Assembly (NCBI RefSeq): GCF_007845645.1
Contig: NZ_VCQV01000025.1
Coordinates: 20,539-84,538 of the forward strand
From: Leekyejoonella antrihumi
GTDB lineage: Bacteria > Actinomycetota > Actinomycetes > Actinomycetales > Dermatophilaceae
Length of the DNA stretch: 64,000 nt
Direction: 5' to 3'
Position numbers and translations under genes: made by a program. The notes beneath the pieces are model-generated. The model ran no database searches. It had not been told where the DNA came from and worked only from the letters and a program-made list of their open reading frames with translations. Every line of letters begins with the position of its first letter. The first letter of the stretch is position 1. Below are positions 8,354 to 17,081 of the stretch, piece after piece.

Positions 8354-9052
8354 ATGAGCGACAAGACCGAGACCCCGCCCGACCCGAAGCGCACACTGAC
8401 GGAGCTGGAGCTGGTCACCGAACAGCTGCCCGACTGGCGGATGCTGATCGACCGGCTGCACGCCAGCTTCGACACCGGCGATTTCATCACCGCGGTCAAG
8501 CTCGTCGACGCAATCACGCTGACCGCCGAGGAGATGGACCACCATCCCGACCTCGACCTGGCCTACGGGCGGCTCGATGTCCGGCTGACCAGTCATGACG
8601 TCGGTGGCGTGACCCCGCGCGACGTGGTGCTGGCGAGGGCCATCAGCGAGCTGGCTCTGGCCGCCGAGGCCACGCCGCATCCGGAGCGCACCAGCGTGCT
8701 CGAACTCGGCCTCGATTCGGCCGACGCCGCAGAGATCAGGCCGTTCTGGGTGGCCCTGCTCGACTACGACACGGTCGAGGCCTGGGGCGAGATCCAGATC
8801 CGCGACGTCACCGGGCGCCGGGCGACGATCTGGTTCCAGCCCACCGAAGCCCACGACGTTCCACGGCAGCGATGGCACCTCGACCTGCGCATCCCGCCCG
8901 AAGTGGTCGAGGACCGCATTGCCGCCGCGATCGAAGCCGGCGGCGACCTGGTCGACGACACCGCCGCGCCGGCGTTCTGGGTGCTCGCCGACCCGCAGGG
9001 CAACCGCGCGTGCCTGACCACCTGGCAGGGCCGCGAGCCGCAAGGAGTGTGA
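8354..9052 (+). CDS. 4a-hydroxytetrahydrobiopterin dehydratase fused to a VOC (glyoxalase-like) domain
   Basis: 232 aa from ATG 8354 (MSDKTETPPD). Longer in-frame starts exist, but they run through low-quality sequence and lengthen the protein beyond the family norm. Residues about 15-100 form a PCD/DCoH domain, with DHHPDLDLAYGRLDVRLTSH then DVGG (family signature EHHP...V.L.TH..GG). Residues about 110-232 form a VOC-type domain. This fusion is known in actinobacteria. PCD domains recycle pterin-4a-carbinolamine, but no aromatic amino acid hydroxylase is nearby, so the physiological role is open. Confidence 0.8.
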   Translation: MSDKTETPPDPKRTLTELELVTEQLPDWRMLIDRLHASFDTGDFITAVKLVDAITLTAEEMDHHPDLDLAYGRLDVRLTSHDVGGVTPRDVVLARAISELALAAEATPHPERTSVLELGLDSADAAEIRPFWVALLDYDTVEAWGEIQIRDVTGRRATIWFQPTEAHDVPRQRWHLDLRIPPEVVEDRIAAAIEAGGDLVDDTAAPAFWVLADPQGNRACLTTWQGREPQGV

Positions 9053-9115
9053 GACACACGTCTTGGCAGACGAGACGCGCCACCGTCTCGCTACACGACC
9101 TGTTTGTGGTGCCAT

Positions 9116-9262
9116 TCAGACCATCGGGATGGCACCGGTGTAGTAGTCGCAGTGATGCCTGAAGCCGGCTTCGGTGAGGTTGTTGGAGAGGGCGTCGTCG
9201 CTGGAAACCTGGTTGACCACGATTGCAGTAATCCACGCCTGGCCCCAGCCGAGCCCCTTGCG
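9116..9262 (-). pseudogene. Possible GNAT acetyltransferase C-terminal remnant
   Basis: The minus strand reads HRKGLGWGQAWITAIV, then SNNLTEAGFRHHCDYYTG, and stops at 9116. The hRxxGLG...sN.L.eaGFr..cdYy pattern resembles the acetyl-CoA loop and last strands of GNAT proteins. No upstream part survives in frame. It lies directly downstream of the broken toxin gene. Weak evidence; it could be chance. Confidence 0.35.
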
Positions 9263-9296
9263 ATGAACCGTTCGCCGATCCGCTGTCGGTCGACGC

Positions 9297-9625
9297 TCAA
9301 CTGGAACAGTCGACCGCGACTGCCAGAGCGACGCAGATCGCGCGCATGCGAGCGTCGGATAGTCGCCCAAGGCGTTCGACGAGGATCCCGGTCGAGACAC
9401 TTTCGATGGAGTCGAGGTTGACGGCGGAGCGCAGCGGCACCGGGTCATCACCGGGTTCGAGAACAACTTCGCTGCCGAGTCCTCGAATGCTCGTCGTGCA
9501 TGGCGCTACGAGCGCGCGGCGATGCCGTGGATAACGGCGTCACGCGAGAGAACGACGACGGGGCGGCGGCCGATCTCGGCCATCTCGCACCACCAGACTT
9601 CCCCACGCCCGGGGAGGCCGTTCAC
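9297..9625 (-). pseudogene. MazF/PemK-family toxin, frameshifted
   Basis: From GTG 9625 (GTGA overlap with the antitoxin stop) the frame reads GRGEVWWCEMAEIGRRPVVV, LSRDAVI, then runs into TAG. Shifting frame restores ALVAPCTTSIRGLGSEVVLE, later AVNLDSIESVSTGILVERLG, to a stop at 9297. Together these make a textbook MazF of about 109 aa (GEVWW, RRPVVVLS, D-S-I). Adding one G (plus strand, near 9529-9530) restores a single 330-nt frame reading VIPRHRRALVAP. So this is either a recent one-base deletion or a sequencing error. Active MazF is an mRNA endonuclease. Confidence 0.82.
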
Positions 9626-9855
9626 GACCCGGCAACTGCCCGCCGGAAGGAGGCCAGGTCTCCCCATTCGTCCGGCTCGTCTAGTGGGTGCTTGTCATAG
9701 GCGGCGTAGCTTGCGTCCACCTCGGTGGAACGGTGCCGAGCCAGCAACGCAGCAAGCGCCTCGTCCACCAGTGCCGCGTCCGTCGTCCCGCAAACCTTGC
9801 GGGCACCTTCCAGGAGTGCAGCGTCGACCGTGGTGCTCAAACGTATGCGGGCCAT
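9622..9855 (-). CDS. MazE-like ribbon-helix-helix antitoxin
   Basis: 77 aa from ATG 9855. The N-terminus [20 protein letters not shown] is a typical ribbon-helix-helix DNA-binding segment. The C-terminal half is acidic and flexible ([20 protein letters not shown]), as expected for toxin neutralisation. Its stop overlaps the toxin start by 4 bases. A 9-bp inverted repeat covers and precedes its start, consistent with autorepression. The antitoxin is intact while the toxin is frameshifted. Confidence 0.8.
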   Translation of the reverse strand: MARIRLSTTVDAALLEGARKVCGTTDAALVDEALAALLARHRSTEVDASYAAYDKHPLDEPDEWGDLASFRRAVAGS

Positions 9856-9884
9856 GCCACTACCATGCCACATTCGTGGCATGG
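9852..9884. promoter_or_regulatory. Candidate operator of the toxin-antitoxin pair
   Basis: CCATGCCAC (9863-9871) and GTGGCATGG (9876-9884) form a perfect 9-bp inverted repeat with a 4-bp spacer. A third copy, CCATGCCAC, lies at 9852-9860 across the antitoxin start codon. Repeated half-sites at a TA promoter are typical of cooperative antitoxin binding. The site lies between the divergent antitoxin and menE genes, so it could also influence menE. Confidence 0.7.
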
Positions 9885-9933
9885 CTGGAAGCCCGGCATC
9901 CGGGCCCGACCACCCGGGCATAACCTGAACCTC

Positions 9934-11070
9934 GTGCCCACCCTCCGACCTTTCCGAGTGCGCCCGACCGGGCACGCCGCATACCTCGAAGCGCTGCGCG
10001 CCGCGCTCGACGGCACCGGACCCGCCCTGCTGCCGTATGCGGGGGCCGACGCCGCGCCGGAACGGGACTGGGCAGAGACGGACCTGCCCGACGGACTGGC
10101 GCTGGTGGTGAGTACCTCAGGATCCACCGGCCGCCCGAAGCGCGCGATGCTGACCGCCGGCGCGCTGATCGCGAGCGCCGACGCCACCCACGAGCGGCTC
10201 GGCGGCCCCGGGCAGTGGCTGCTGCCGATGCCGGCGCACCACATCGCGGGCAGCCAGGTGCTGATCCGGTCGGTGCGAGCCGGCGAGCAGCCGGTCACAC
10301 TGCCCGAGTTCAGCCTCGACGCATTCACGGACGCGGCCGAGGCGATGAGCGGTGGGCGACGGTACACCGCGCTCGTGCCGACCCAGTTGCGCCGCCTCCT
10401 CGATCAGGGCAGGGCCGCCCTGCTGGCCGACTTCGACGGGATCCTGCTCGGCGGTGCGGCCAGTCCCCCGGCGCTACTGCAGGAGGCACGCCGCGCCGGG
10501 ATCTCGTTGCTCACGACCTACGGCATGAGCGAGACGGCCGGGGGGTGTGTCTATGACGGCAGGCCGCTGCGCGGCACCACGGTCGAGCTGGACCCTGACG
10601 GGCGCATCCTCCTGGGCGGACCGACGATCGCCACCGGGTACCTCGCCGACCCCGGCCGGACCGGCGACGCGTTCCTCCTCGACGGCGCCCGCCGTTTTCG
10701 CACCGACGACCTCGGCAGCCTCGACGACGGCGTCCTACAGGTCCTCGGCCGCATCGACGACCTCATCACCACCGGTGGCCTCAAGGTGGCACCACGCATC
10801 GTCGAGGAGGCGGCGGCCGCCCTCCCGCAGATCGGTGAGGCGGTCGCCGTCGCAACACCGGATCCCGAGTGGGGGCACGCGGTCAGTCTGGCCATCACCT
10901 GCCGCGAGGCGACCACCCTCGAGCGGCTGCGGGATGACCTGCGAGCGAGCCTGCCGGCATACGCCCTCCCCCGGCGCCTGCTGACGCTGGCGACGATCCC
11001 GACACGCGGACCCGGCAAACCCGACCGTGCCGCTATTGCGGCGATGTCGGGGTGGCAAGATCTGCCATGA
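9934..11070 (+). CDS. menE: o-Succinylbenzoate-CoA ligase (MenE)
   Basis: 378 aa from GTG 9934; the upstream extension overlaps the antitoxin operator and is not convincing. AMP-forming ligase with P-loop [12 protein letters not shown] (about 63-74), [11 protein letters not shown] (about 195-205), FRTDDLG and [14 protein letters not shown]. The short length is normal for actinobacterial MenE. It activates o-succinylbenzoate for naphthoate ring closure in menaquinone synthesis. menA follows 63 bp downstream, which supports the assignment over a generic acyl-CoA ligase. Confidence 0.85.
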   Translation: MPTLRPFRVRPTGHAAYLEALRAALDGTGPALLPYAGADAAPERDWAETDLPDGLALVVSTSGSTGRPKRAMLTAGALIASADATHERLGGPGQWLLPMPAHHIAGSQVLIRSVRAGEQPVTLPEFSLDAFTDAAEAMSGGRRYTALVPTQLRRLLDQGRAALLADFDGILLGGAASPPALLQEARRAGISLLTTYGMSETAGGCVYDGRPLRGTTVELDPDGRILLGGPTIATGYLADPGRTGDAFLLDGARRFRTDDLGSLDDGVLQVLGRIDDLITTGGLKVAPRIVEEAAAALPQIGEAVAVATPDPEWGHAVSLAITCREATTLERLRDDLRASLPAYALPRRLLTLATIPTRGPGKPDRAAIAAMSGWQDLP

Positions 11071-11133
11071 GACACCGGCACCGCGCCGGCACGAACCTCA
11101 GCCGACACGCAGCACATCGGAGTACATCACCAC

Positions 11134-12018
11134 ATGGCCACGCTCAACCAATGGATTGCCGGCGCTCGTCCCCGCACCCTCCCCATCGCGATCGCCCCGG
11201 TCGCGGTCGGCACCGGGTCCGCCTACACCTTCGAGCGGGCGAACACGGGCTATGCACTGCTCGCCCTGGTGGTCGCACTGCTGCTGCAGGTCGGCGTCAA
11301 CTTCGCCAATGACTACTCCGACGGCGTCCGCGGCACCGATGACAACCGCGTCGGTCCGGTGCGCCTGGTGGGCCAAGGGCTCGCGACCGCCGTCAACGTC
11401 AAGCTCGCGGCGATGGCATGCTTCGTCTTCGCGGCCGTATGCGGTATCGCCCTGATCGGCCTGGCCGGCACACCCCTGCTGCTACTGGCCGGTGTCGCTG
11501 CGATCTGGGCCGCCTGGCACTACACCGGCGGCAAGCATCCCTACGGCTACCTGGGCCTTGGCGAGGTCTTCGTCTTCGTATTCTTCGGGCTCTTCGCAAC
11601 TCTCGGCACCACCTACACCCAGGCCGGCCAGATCGACCTGGCCACGGTGGCCGGCGCGGTCGGCGTGGGTGCGCTCGCCTGCGCCATCCTGGTGGCCAAC
11701 AACCTGCGCGACATCCCCGGAGACATCGAGTCGGGCAAACGCACCCTGGCGGTCCGGCTGGGTGACCGTGGCACGCGAATCCTCTACGTGGCGCTGGTCC
11801 TTGTGTCGCTGGTGATGGTCCTGCTGGCCGCCACGGTGCACACGTGGGCCGCGCTGGGCATCGTCGGGCTGCTGCTGCTGGCCAGACCGCTGAAGGTCGT
11901 GGTCGGCGGAAACCGCGGTCGCGACCTGATCCCGGCGCTCTCGGACACGGGCCTGGCGATCCTCGCCTACGGCCTGACGTTCGGGATCGGCCTCTACCTG
12001 GCCTACCGGCTCGGCTGA
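11134..12018 (+). CDS. menA: 1,4-Dihydroxy-2-naphthoate polyprenyltransferase (MenA)
   Basis: 294 aa integral membrane prenyltransferase of the UbiA superfamily. The first Asp-rich motif is NFANDYSDGVRGTDD (about 55-69) and the second NNLRDIPGDIESGKRTLA (about 189-206). About eight hydrophobic segments are visible. It joins the polyprenyl tail to DHNA to give demethylmenaquinone at the cytoplasmic membrane. Pairing with menE supports menaquinone as the respiratory quinone. A strong hairpin follows the stop codon. Confidence 0.93.
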   Translation: MATLNQWIAGARPRTLPIAIAPVAVGTGSAYTFERANTGYALLALVVALLLQVGVNFANDYSDGVRGTDDNRVGPVRLVGQGLATAVNVKLAAMACFVFAAVCGIALIGLAGTPLLLLAGVAAIWAAWHYTGGKHPYGYLGLGEVFVFVFFGLFATLGTTYTQAGQIDLATVAGAVGVGALACAILVANNLRDIPGDIESGKRTLAVRLGDRGTRILYVALVLVSLVMVLLAATVHTWAALGIVGLLLLARPLKVVVGGNRGRDLIPALSDTGLAILAYGLTFGIGLYLAYRLG

Positions 12019-12022
12019 TGCG

Positions 12023-12068
12023 CTTTCGCTCCAAAGGCACAGGTATACCTGCGCCTTTGGAGCGAAAG
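12023..12068. terminator. Strong bidirectional hairpin between menA and the cytochrome c operon
   Basis: Bases 12023-12038 (CTTTCGCTCCAAAGGC) pair perfectly with 12053-12068 (GCCTTTGGAGCGAAAG). The loop itself contains the palindrome AGGTATACCT. It lies between the convergent menA and DUF4229 genes, so it probably terminates both. There is no long T-tract, as is common in high-GC actinobacteria. Confidence 0.8.
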
Positions 12069-12085
12069 TGCCCAACTGGGCGGGG

Positions 12086-12349
12086 CTACGCTGACTTGCC
12101 GTCGACCTCGTCGTCCTCGTCCTCTTCGGCGGACCGGTACTCACGACCCGACTTCAGCCGGCGCTCCTCGACCTTGTGCTCGATCTGCGCGGCGAACTTC
12201 TCGCGCGGGCGGTTCAGGAAAACCAGCGACAGGACTGCCGAGATCGCGGCCGCCGCGATGAGCAGCAGCCAACTACGCAGTCCCGCGACCCAGAGTCCCA
12301 GGAAGACGATGATGAAGATGAAGATGCGGTAGAACGAGTACTGGATCAT
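12086..12349 (-). CDS. DUF4229 small membrane protein
   Basis: 87 aa from ATG 12349, which shares one base with the ccsB stop (TGATG). Two hydrophobic segments (about 3-22 and 25-43: YRIFIFIIVFLGLWVAGL, then SWLLLIAAAAISAVLSLVFL) are followed by a charged, acidic tail (EEDEDDEVDGKSA). Matches the actinobacterial DUF4229 family, which has no known function. As the last gene of the cytochrome c maturation operon it may aid that process (inference). Confidence 0.75.
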   Translation of the reverse strand: MIQYSFYRIFIFIIVFLGLWVAGLRSWLLLIAAAAISAVLSLVFLNRPREKFAAQIEHKVEERRLKSGREYRSAEEDEDDEVDGKSA

Positions 12350-13410
12350 CACATTCCCGAGTAGGAGTGCATCCCGACGAAGAACACGTTGACGATCATG
12401 TAGTTCACCAGGATGCAGGCAAAGCCGGCGAGCGCGATATAGGCAGCCTTCTTGCCGGTCCACCCCGCCGTGAGCCGGGCGTGCAGATAGGCCGCGTAGA
12501 CAACCCAGATGACCAGGGTCCACACCTCCTTGGGGTCCCACGTCCAGTAGCTGCCCCACGCCTTCTGTGCCCAGATCGAGCCGGCGATCAGGGTGAAGGT
12601 CCACAACGGGAAGGCGAGAATGATCACGCCGTATGAGGTGCGGTCCAGCACATCGGACTTCGGCATCGAATCCATGAACCGGAAGCGGGCGCCGCCCTCG
12701 GCCTGCCACTCCTCGTCCTTCTCCTCACGCCACAGCTGGATGAAGTAGAGGATCGTCAGACTGAAGGCGATGGTGAACAGCGCGATGGACAAGGTGGCCA
12801 CGGTCACGTGGATCATCAGCCACGGACTCTTCAGTGATGGCAGCACCGAGCTGGCCGCGGTGTAGAACACCACCGCACAGAGCATCTCGACCAGCACCAC
12901 CGGAGCGACCACGAAGAGGCCGAGCCAGCGCACGTCCTTGCGCAGGCTCCAGCCGAGGAACGCGACCATGACGAACATCGTCCCGACGGCAGCGAACTCG
13001 TACATGTTGGCGAGCGGCGGGCGATCGACGGACCAGGCCCGGAAGACGACGTTCGCCACCAGCAGCAGACCACCCAGCCAGGACAATGACATCCCGATGC
13101 CGGCCCACTTGCGCTTCTCCTCGGCGTCACCGCCTTCCGCGGGGTTCGCCGGCCGCGGGGCGCTGTCCAGCACCGCAGTGCCGCCACCGGCCCCTGTCGC
13201 GACCTTCTGGGCGACAGCAGAGTTCTCCAGTGCCTTGGCCCGTTCCGCCTCCCGCTCTTTGGCTCGAGCGTCGCGAGCGGGAAAGCCGGCGAGGTCGATG
13301 CCAAAGGCCAGCATCGCCAGAGTCAGCACGGCCGCCGACGACCATAAGAAGTGGATCGAGGCGGTGTTCAGGGCCGCGTTGGCCACGTGGTCGGTCGCTG
13401 CTGTGATCAT
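12349..13410 (-). CDS. ccsB: Cytochrome c biogenesis protein CcsB (ResC), heme handling
   Basis: 353 aa multi-pass membrane protein. The tryptophan-rich heme motif is SYWTWDPKEVWTLVIWVVYA (about 265-284), with WAQKAWG just before it. Together with ResB it exports heme and ligates it to apocytochrome c in system II. The N-terminal part contains a variable cytoplasmic loop rich in Lys/Arg/Ala between helices. Start overlaps the resB stop by 4 bp (ATGA). Confidence 0.92.
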   Translation of the reverse strand: MITAATDHVANAALNTASIHFLWSSAAVLTLAMLAFGIDLAGFPARDARAKEREAERAKALENSAVAQKVATGAGGGTAVLDSAPRPANPAEGGDAEEKRKWAGIGMSLSWLGGLLLVANVVFRAWSVDRPPLANMYEFAAVGTMFVMVAFLGWSLRKDVRWLGLFVVAPVVLVEMLCAVVFYTAASSVLPSLKSPWLMIHVTVATLSIALFTIAFSLTILYFIQLWREEKDEEWQAEGGARFRFMDSMPKSDVLDRTSYGVIILAFPLWTFTLIAGSIWAQKAWGSYWTWDPKEVWTLVIWVVYAAYLHARLTAGWTGKKAAYIALAGFACILVNYMIVNVFFVGMHSYSGM

Positions 13411-15056
13411 GGTTTACCTGTCCGTTTCACAATCGACTCGAGGAGGTTGTCAAGCCCGACCGGGAGCCGAGGGTCCTCTCCCTTGGAGAGGCCACCAATG
13501 GTGACCAGGGTACGCCGGTCGTCCGGCTCCCCTTCATCGGCCGCGGCTGCGACCTTCACGAAGAGGCGCCGGCGCCGCAAAGTCATCGACATGATCAGCC
13601 CGAGCAGCGCCAGCAGCGCCCCGTAGAGGGCGGGCATCTTGCCCGGGTCGTACCGTACGGACAGCCCGGCCCAGCGGGGCACGGAGTCCAGGGTGATGGA
13701 TCCGAGCTTGTCCGGCAGCTTCACGGTCTGACCGGGGCGGATCAGCAGTCGCAGCGGCTGGCCGTCGCTGCCCTTGACCTGGGTCATCTGCTGCGTGTCC
13801 AGGGTGTAGACCGACTGAGGAGAACCATCCGGGAAGAGGTTGCCCTCGTAGAGCCCGAGTACCAACGCCGGGTTGTTCAGCGCAGGGAAGGTCGAGGTCG
13901 GGCCCTGCGTGGAACTGAAGGAAGCCGTCGGCAGGAAGAACCCGAAGAAGCCGAGTTGTTTGGGGCTTGCGCCGGGCACCTTGATCGCACCGACCGACGT
14001 GTAGTTGTTGTTTTGCGGAAGGAACGGCGTCTCATCCGCGTAGAGGATCTGACCCTTCGCATTGCGCACGGTCACCTTCGGCGCGTACCCGTTGCCGAGC
14101 AGGTAGACCTCGGTGCTGGCGATGTCCAGCGCATGGTTGACCTCGATCGTGGTCGCCTTCGGCGCCATGTTCGGCAGCTTGGCGGTCACCGACGCGACGA
14201 AATCCCGGGGCTGGCCGTACTGAGGCGAAGTCGACGGCACATCGTGCTCGAACGTCACGTCCATGTGGTTGACGTTGATACTGAACGGGGTGAGGTTCGC
14301 GATGTTGACCAGAGGCCCGGTATCGAGCGTGTCATAGCGTGAGGCGGTGCTGGTGAATCCCTGCCCGGCCGGCACGATCACCTGACCGTTCCAGCCCACG
14401 AGGTGACCGTAGGCGACCGCGATGATGACGAAGACGAGGCAGGTGTGGAAGAGCAGGTTGCCCGCCTCACGCAGTCGTCCGCCCTCTGCTGCGATGGCCT
14501 GCGGCACGCCCTCCGCGGTGGTGTCCACCCGGAAGCGATAGCGCTTGGCGCGCAGGACGCTCTGGGCGGCCTGCAGCACGTCCTGAGGGCTTGCGTCGAT
14601 CGTGCATTCGCGGTGTTCGGGCAGCCGGTCGAGGCGCCGGGGCATCTTAGGGATGGGGGCGTGTAGGGCCCGGACCTGCTTGCGCGTCCGGGGAATGATG
14701 CAGCCGAGCAGCGAGATGACCAGCAGTAGGTAGATCGCCGCGAACCAGGGGGAGCTGAAGACGTTGAAGAAGCCGAATCGGTCCAGCCACGGCCCGATGG
14801 TCCGGTGCTCGGCGAGGTAGTTCGTGACCCGCGTTGAGTCGATGTTGGTTTGCGGGAAGATCGACCCGGGCACCGCGGCAACCGCCAGGATCAGCAGCAG
14901 GAACAGCGCCGTACGCATCGAGGTCAGCTGCCGCCAGAGCCACCGCAACGTCCCGAAGAACCCCAGCTTGGGCTGCTGCGCCGGACTCTCGCGTCGCTCG
15001 CGCTTGCTCGCTTTCGCGGACTGGGCCGCGCTCTTGCGGTCAGTGGCGTTCGTCAT
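13407..15056 (-). CDS. resB: Cytochrome c biogenesis protein ResB
   Basis: 549 aa from ATG 15056. The long upstream open frame is only a shadow of ccdA. An N-terminal Lys/Arg-rich tail is followed by a transmembrane helix (MRTALFLLLILAVAAVPGSI), then more helices, a large extracytoplasmic domain (about 200-470) and a final helix near 500 (ALYGALLALLGLIMSMTL). ResB-family proteins form the heme lyase with CcsB/ResC. The start shares one base with the ccdA stop. Confidence 0.9.
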   Translation of the reverse strand: MTNATDRKSAAQSAKASKRERRESPAQQPKLGFFGTLRWLWRQLTSMRTALFLLLILAVAAVPGSIFPQTNIDSTRVTNYLAEHRTIGPWLDRFGFFNVFSSPWFAAIYLLLVISLLGCIIPRTRKQVRALHAPIPKMPRRLDRLPEHRECTIDASPQDVLQAAQSVLRAKRYRFRVDTTAEGVPQAIAAEGGRLREAGNLLFHTCLVFVIIAVAYGHLVGWNGQVIVPAGQGFTSTASRYDTLDTGPLVNIANLTPFSINVNHMDVTFEHDVPSTSPQYGQPRDFVASVTAKLPNMAPKATTIEVNHALDIASTEVYLLGNGYAPKVTVRNAKGQILYADETPFLPQNNNYTSVGAIKVPGASPKQLGFFGFFLPTASFSSTQGPTSTFPALNNPALVLGLYEGNLFPDGSPQSVYTLDTQQMTQVKGSDGQPLRLLIRPGQTVKLPDKLGSITLDSVPRWAGLSVRYDPGKMPALYGALLALLGLIMSMTLRRRRLFVKVAAAADEGEPDDRRTLVTIGGLSKGEDPRLPVGLDNLLESIVKRTGKP

Positions 15057-15805
15057 CAGATCACCGGCTTGAAGCCGTCGACGCCGACCAGCGAGGTCTG
15101 GATCCACACGATGAAGTGCTCCCACACTCCGGCAACCATCAGAACTCCTACCGCGAGCATCAGCCCGCCACCAATCAACTGCACCGGACGATGGTGGTTC
15201 CGCAACCACCGCGATGCCCTCTCCGCACGGGTCCATCCCGCGGCGATCAACATGAACGGCACGCCCAGCCCCAGGCTGTAGAAGGCGGCAAGGATGATGC
15301 CGCGGGTCACGGTCGACCCCGCGCCACCGATCGGCGACGCCATGACCAGGATCGACCCGTAGACCGGCCCGATGCACGGGCTCATCCCGATCCCGAACAC
15401 CACGCCGAGTAGCGGCGCCCCAACCAGCCCGGCCGTCGGCTTCCAGCGTACGGCGACGCCCCGCTGGCCGATGAAGCCCAGATAGACGAGGGCAAGCAGG
15501 ATGACCAAGACCCCGCCGATGCGAAGTGTTGCGCCACGGTAGGCGCGGGTGAGGTCCATCGCCCAGCCGTAGGTGGCGGCGAGGCCGACCATGACCACGC
15601 TGAAGCCGACAACGAAGAGGAAAGCCCCCGTCACCAGCCGGGTTCTGCGACGCTCGTCGGTCAGACCGGTCACATAGCCGAGAAAGCCCGGCACGAGAGG
15701 CAGCACGCACGGAGAGGCGAAGGACACCGCACCGGCGAGCACGGACAACGCGATCGCGAGCGGCAGGCTGCCGCTCGCGACCATCGTGGCCGCATCAGCA
15801 TGCAC
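15056..15805 (-). CDS. ccdA: Thiol-disulfide transporter CcdA (DsbD-type)
   Basis: 249 aa with six predicted helices. The two conserved membrane cysteines lie in SPCVLPLVPGFLGY (about 31-44) and MSPCIGPVYGS (about 134-144). CcdA moves reducing equivalents across the membrane to ResA, which keeps the apocytochrome CXXCH cysteines reduced. Located between resA and resB, as in other actinobacterial system II operons. Confidence 0.92.
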   Translation of the reverse strand: MHADAATMVASGSLPLAIALSVLAGAVSFASPCVLPLVPGFLGYVTGLTDERRRTRLVTGAFLFVVGFSVVMVGLAATYGWAMDLTRAYRGATLRIGGVLVILLALVYLGFIGQRGVAVRWKPTAGLVGAPLLGVVFGIGMSPCIGPVYGSILVMASPIGGAGSTVTRGIILAAFYSLGLGVPFMLIAAGWTRAERASRWLRNHHRPVQLIGGGLMLAVGVLMVAGVWEHFIVWIQTSLVGVDGFKPVI

Positions 15806-15807
15806 GT

Positions 15808-16434
15808 TCAGCTCTTCTCCTTCAGGACGTCCTGGACGAGGCCGGTCAGGGTGGACGCGGTGACCTGCCCGGAGACCCGTGCCGCGATGCGATGCTGCTG
15901 GTCCAGCACCAAAGTCGTGGGAGTGGTGACGACCTTGTTCTGCAGGTCGAGCAGCATCTGCCCACCGTCATCCCGCAGCGAAGGGTAGGTGACCTTCCAC
16001 TTCGCGATGGTCGCAGCCGCTCGCGCCGGGGAGTCCTGCTGGTCCAGTCCCATCATGGCAACCGGCTGGCCCCCCTTCTGAAACTGCTTCCACGCCTTCT
16101 CCAGCTCCGGCATCTCCGCCTGGCATGGCGGACACCAGGCGCCCCAGACGTTCAGCACCAGGACCTTGCCCTTGACGTCGTTGGTCGACCACGGTTTGCC
16201 GGCCAGGGTCTCACCGGCGAAGGAGACCGGCTTTTTGCGCTCACTCCGACTCAGCTGCTCCACCGTGCCGTCGCCTGCCTGATAACCCTTATCATTGCCC
16301 TGGTTCGCCTGTGCCGCAATGGAATTCGCACTGCTGCTACATCCGGCGGCTCCGCCGATGACGCCGAGTGCGAGCACGGGCACCAAGACGCCGCGCAACA
16401 GTTTCCGGCGAAGACTTTGTGGGGTGACTCTCAT
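15808..16434 (-). CDS. resA: Thioredoxin-fold lipoprotein ResA/TlpA
   Basis: 208 aa from ATG 16434. A lipoprotein signal with lipobox VIGGAAGC (Cys about residue 31) anchors it outside the membrane. The thioredoxin domain carries WGAWCPPCQAEMPEL (about 106-120). It receives electrons from CcdA and reduces apocytochrome c thiols. Overlaps the upstream phosphatase stop by 4 bp, with the ccdA start 2 bp downstream. Confidence 0.9.
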   Translation of the reverse strand: MRVTPQSLRRKLLRGVLVPVLALGVIGGAAGCSSSANSIAAQANQGNDKGYQAGDGTVEQLSRSERKKPVSFAGETLAGKPWSTNDVKGKVLVLNVWGAWCPPCQAEMPELEKAWKQFQKGGQPVAMMGLDQQDSPARAAATIAKWKVTYPSLRDDGGQMLLDLQNKVVTTPTTLVLDQQHRIAARVSGQVTASTLTGLVQDVLKEKS

Positions 16435-17081
16435 GCGCCGACCGCCCCGGAGGCATTGGGGAGCAAGTCGCGTGCCGGCTCGGCATACCCGATCGACTCC
16501 AGCTCGGCGCCGAGGAAGGTCAGGCTGGTGACGGACGCGAGCGAGCACTGCCGCTTGCGGGGGTCGTGCCACAGCCGCTTGTCCGCGTAGTGCTGCCGGG
16601 CGGTCCACACCGGCAACTGGTGGCTGACGATGACCGCCTCGTGGCCGAGGGCCGCGTCGCGCGCATCAACGATCGCGGCGCTCATCCGCTCGGCGACCTC
16701 CTGGTAGGGCTCGCCCCAGGAGGGCTGGATCGGGTTGACCAGCTTGGGCCAGAAGCGGGGGTTCAGCAGCTGCGCGGGCTTCTTGCCGACGGTCAGACCC
16801 TCGAAGTCGTTCGCGGCCTCGATCACCCGGTCGTCGAGGGTGACGGGCAGTTTGAGGCGCTCGGCCAGTGGTTCCATCGTCTCTTGCGCACGCTCCAGCG
16901 GCGAGGAGACCAGATGGGTGATGGGGTGGCCACCGAGGTAGGCAGCGGCGCGCTGCGCCATCTCCCGGCCGAGGGCCGACAGGTGAAACCCCGGCATCCT
17001 TCCGTAAAGGACTCCACCGGGGTTGTCGACCTCTCCGTGGCGCACGAGATGCACGACGGTGCGGTCATCGCGGGACGTCAT
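16431..17081 (-). CDS. Histidine phosphatase family protein (phosphoglycerate mutase-like)
   Basis: 216 aa from ATG 17081. The phospho-accepting His is in [12 protein letters not shown] (about residue 14) and the second catalytic His in [11 protein letters not shown] (about 152). This branch of the superfamily sits in the hemL-resABC operon in many actinobacteria, but its substrate is not established. ATGA overlaps on both sides show tight coupling with hemL and resA. Confidence 0.85.
   Translation of the reverse strand: MTSRDDRTVVHLVRHGEVDNPGGVLYGRMPGFHLSALGREMAQRAAAYLGGHPITHLVSSPLERAQETMEPLAERLKLPVTLDDRVIEAANDFEGLTVGKKPAQLLNPRFWPKLVNPIQPSWGEPYQEVAERMSAAIVDARDAALGHEAVIVSHQLPVWTARQHYADKRLWHDPRKRQCSLASVTSLTFLGAELESIGYAEPARDLLPNASGAVGA

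Noticed and set aside
7889..9052. A 387-codon version of the pterin dehydratase-VOC gene
   Set aside because: The upstream 155 codons have no domain, overlap Nudix debris, and make the protein far longer than the family.
13407..15710. A 767-codon version of resB
   Set aside because: The first 218 codons are antiparallel or out-of-frame shadow of ccdA; ATG 15056 gives the normal N-terminus and shares a base with the ccdA stop.
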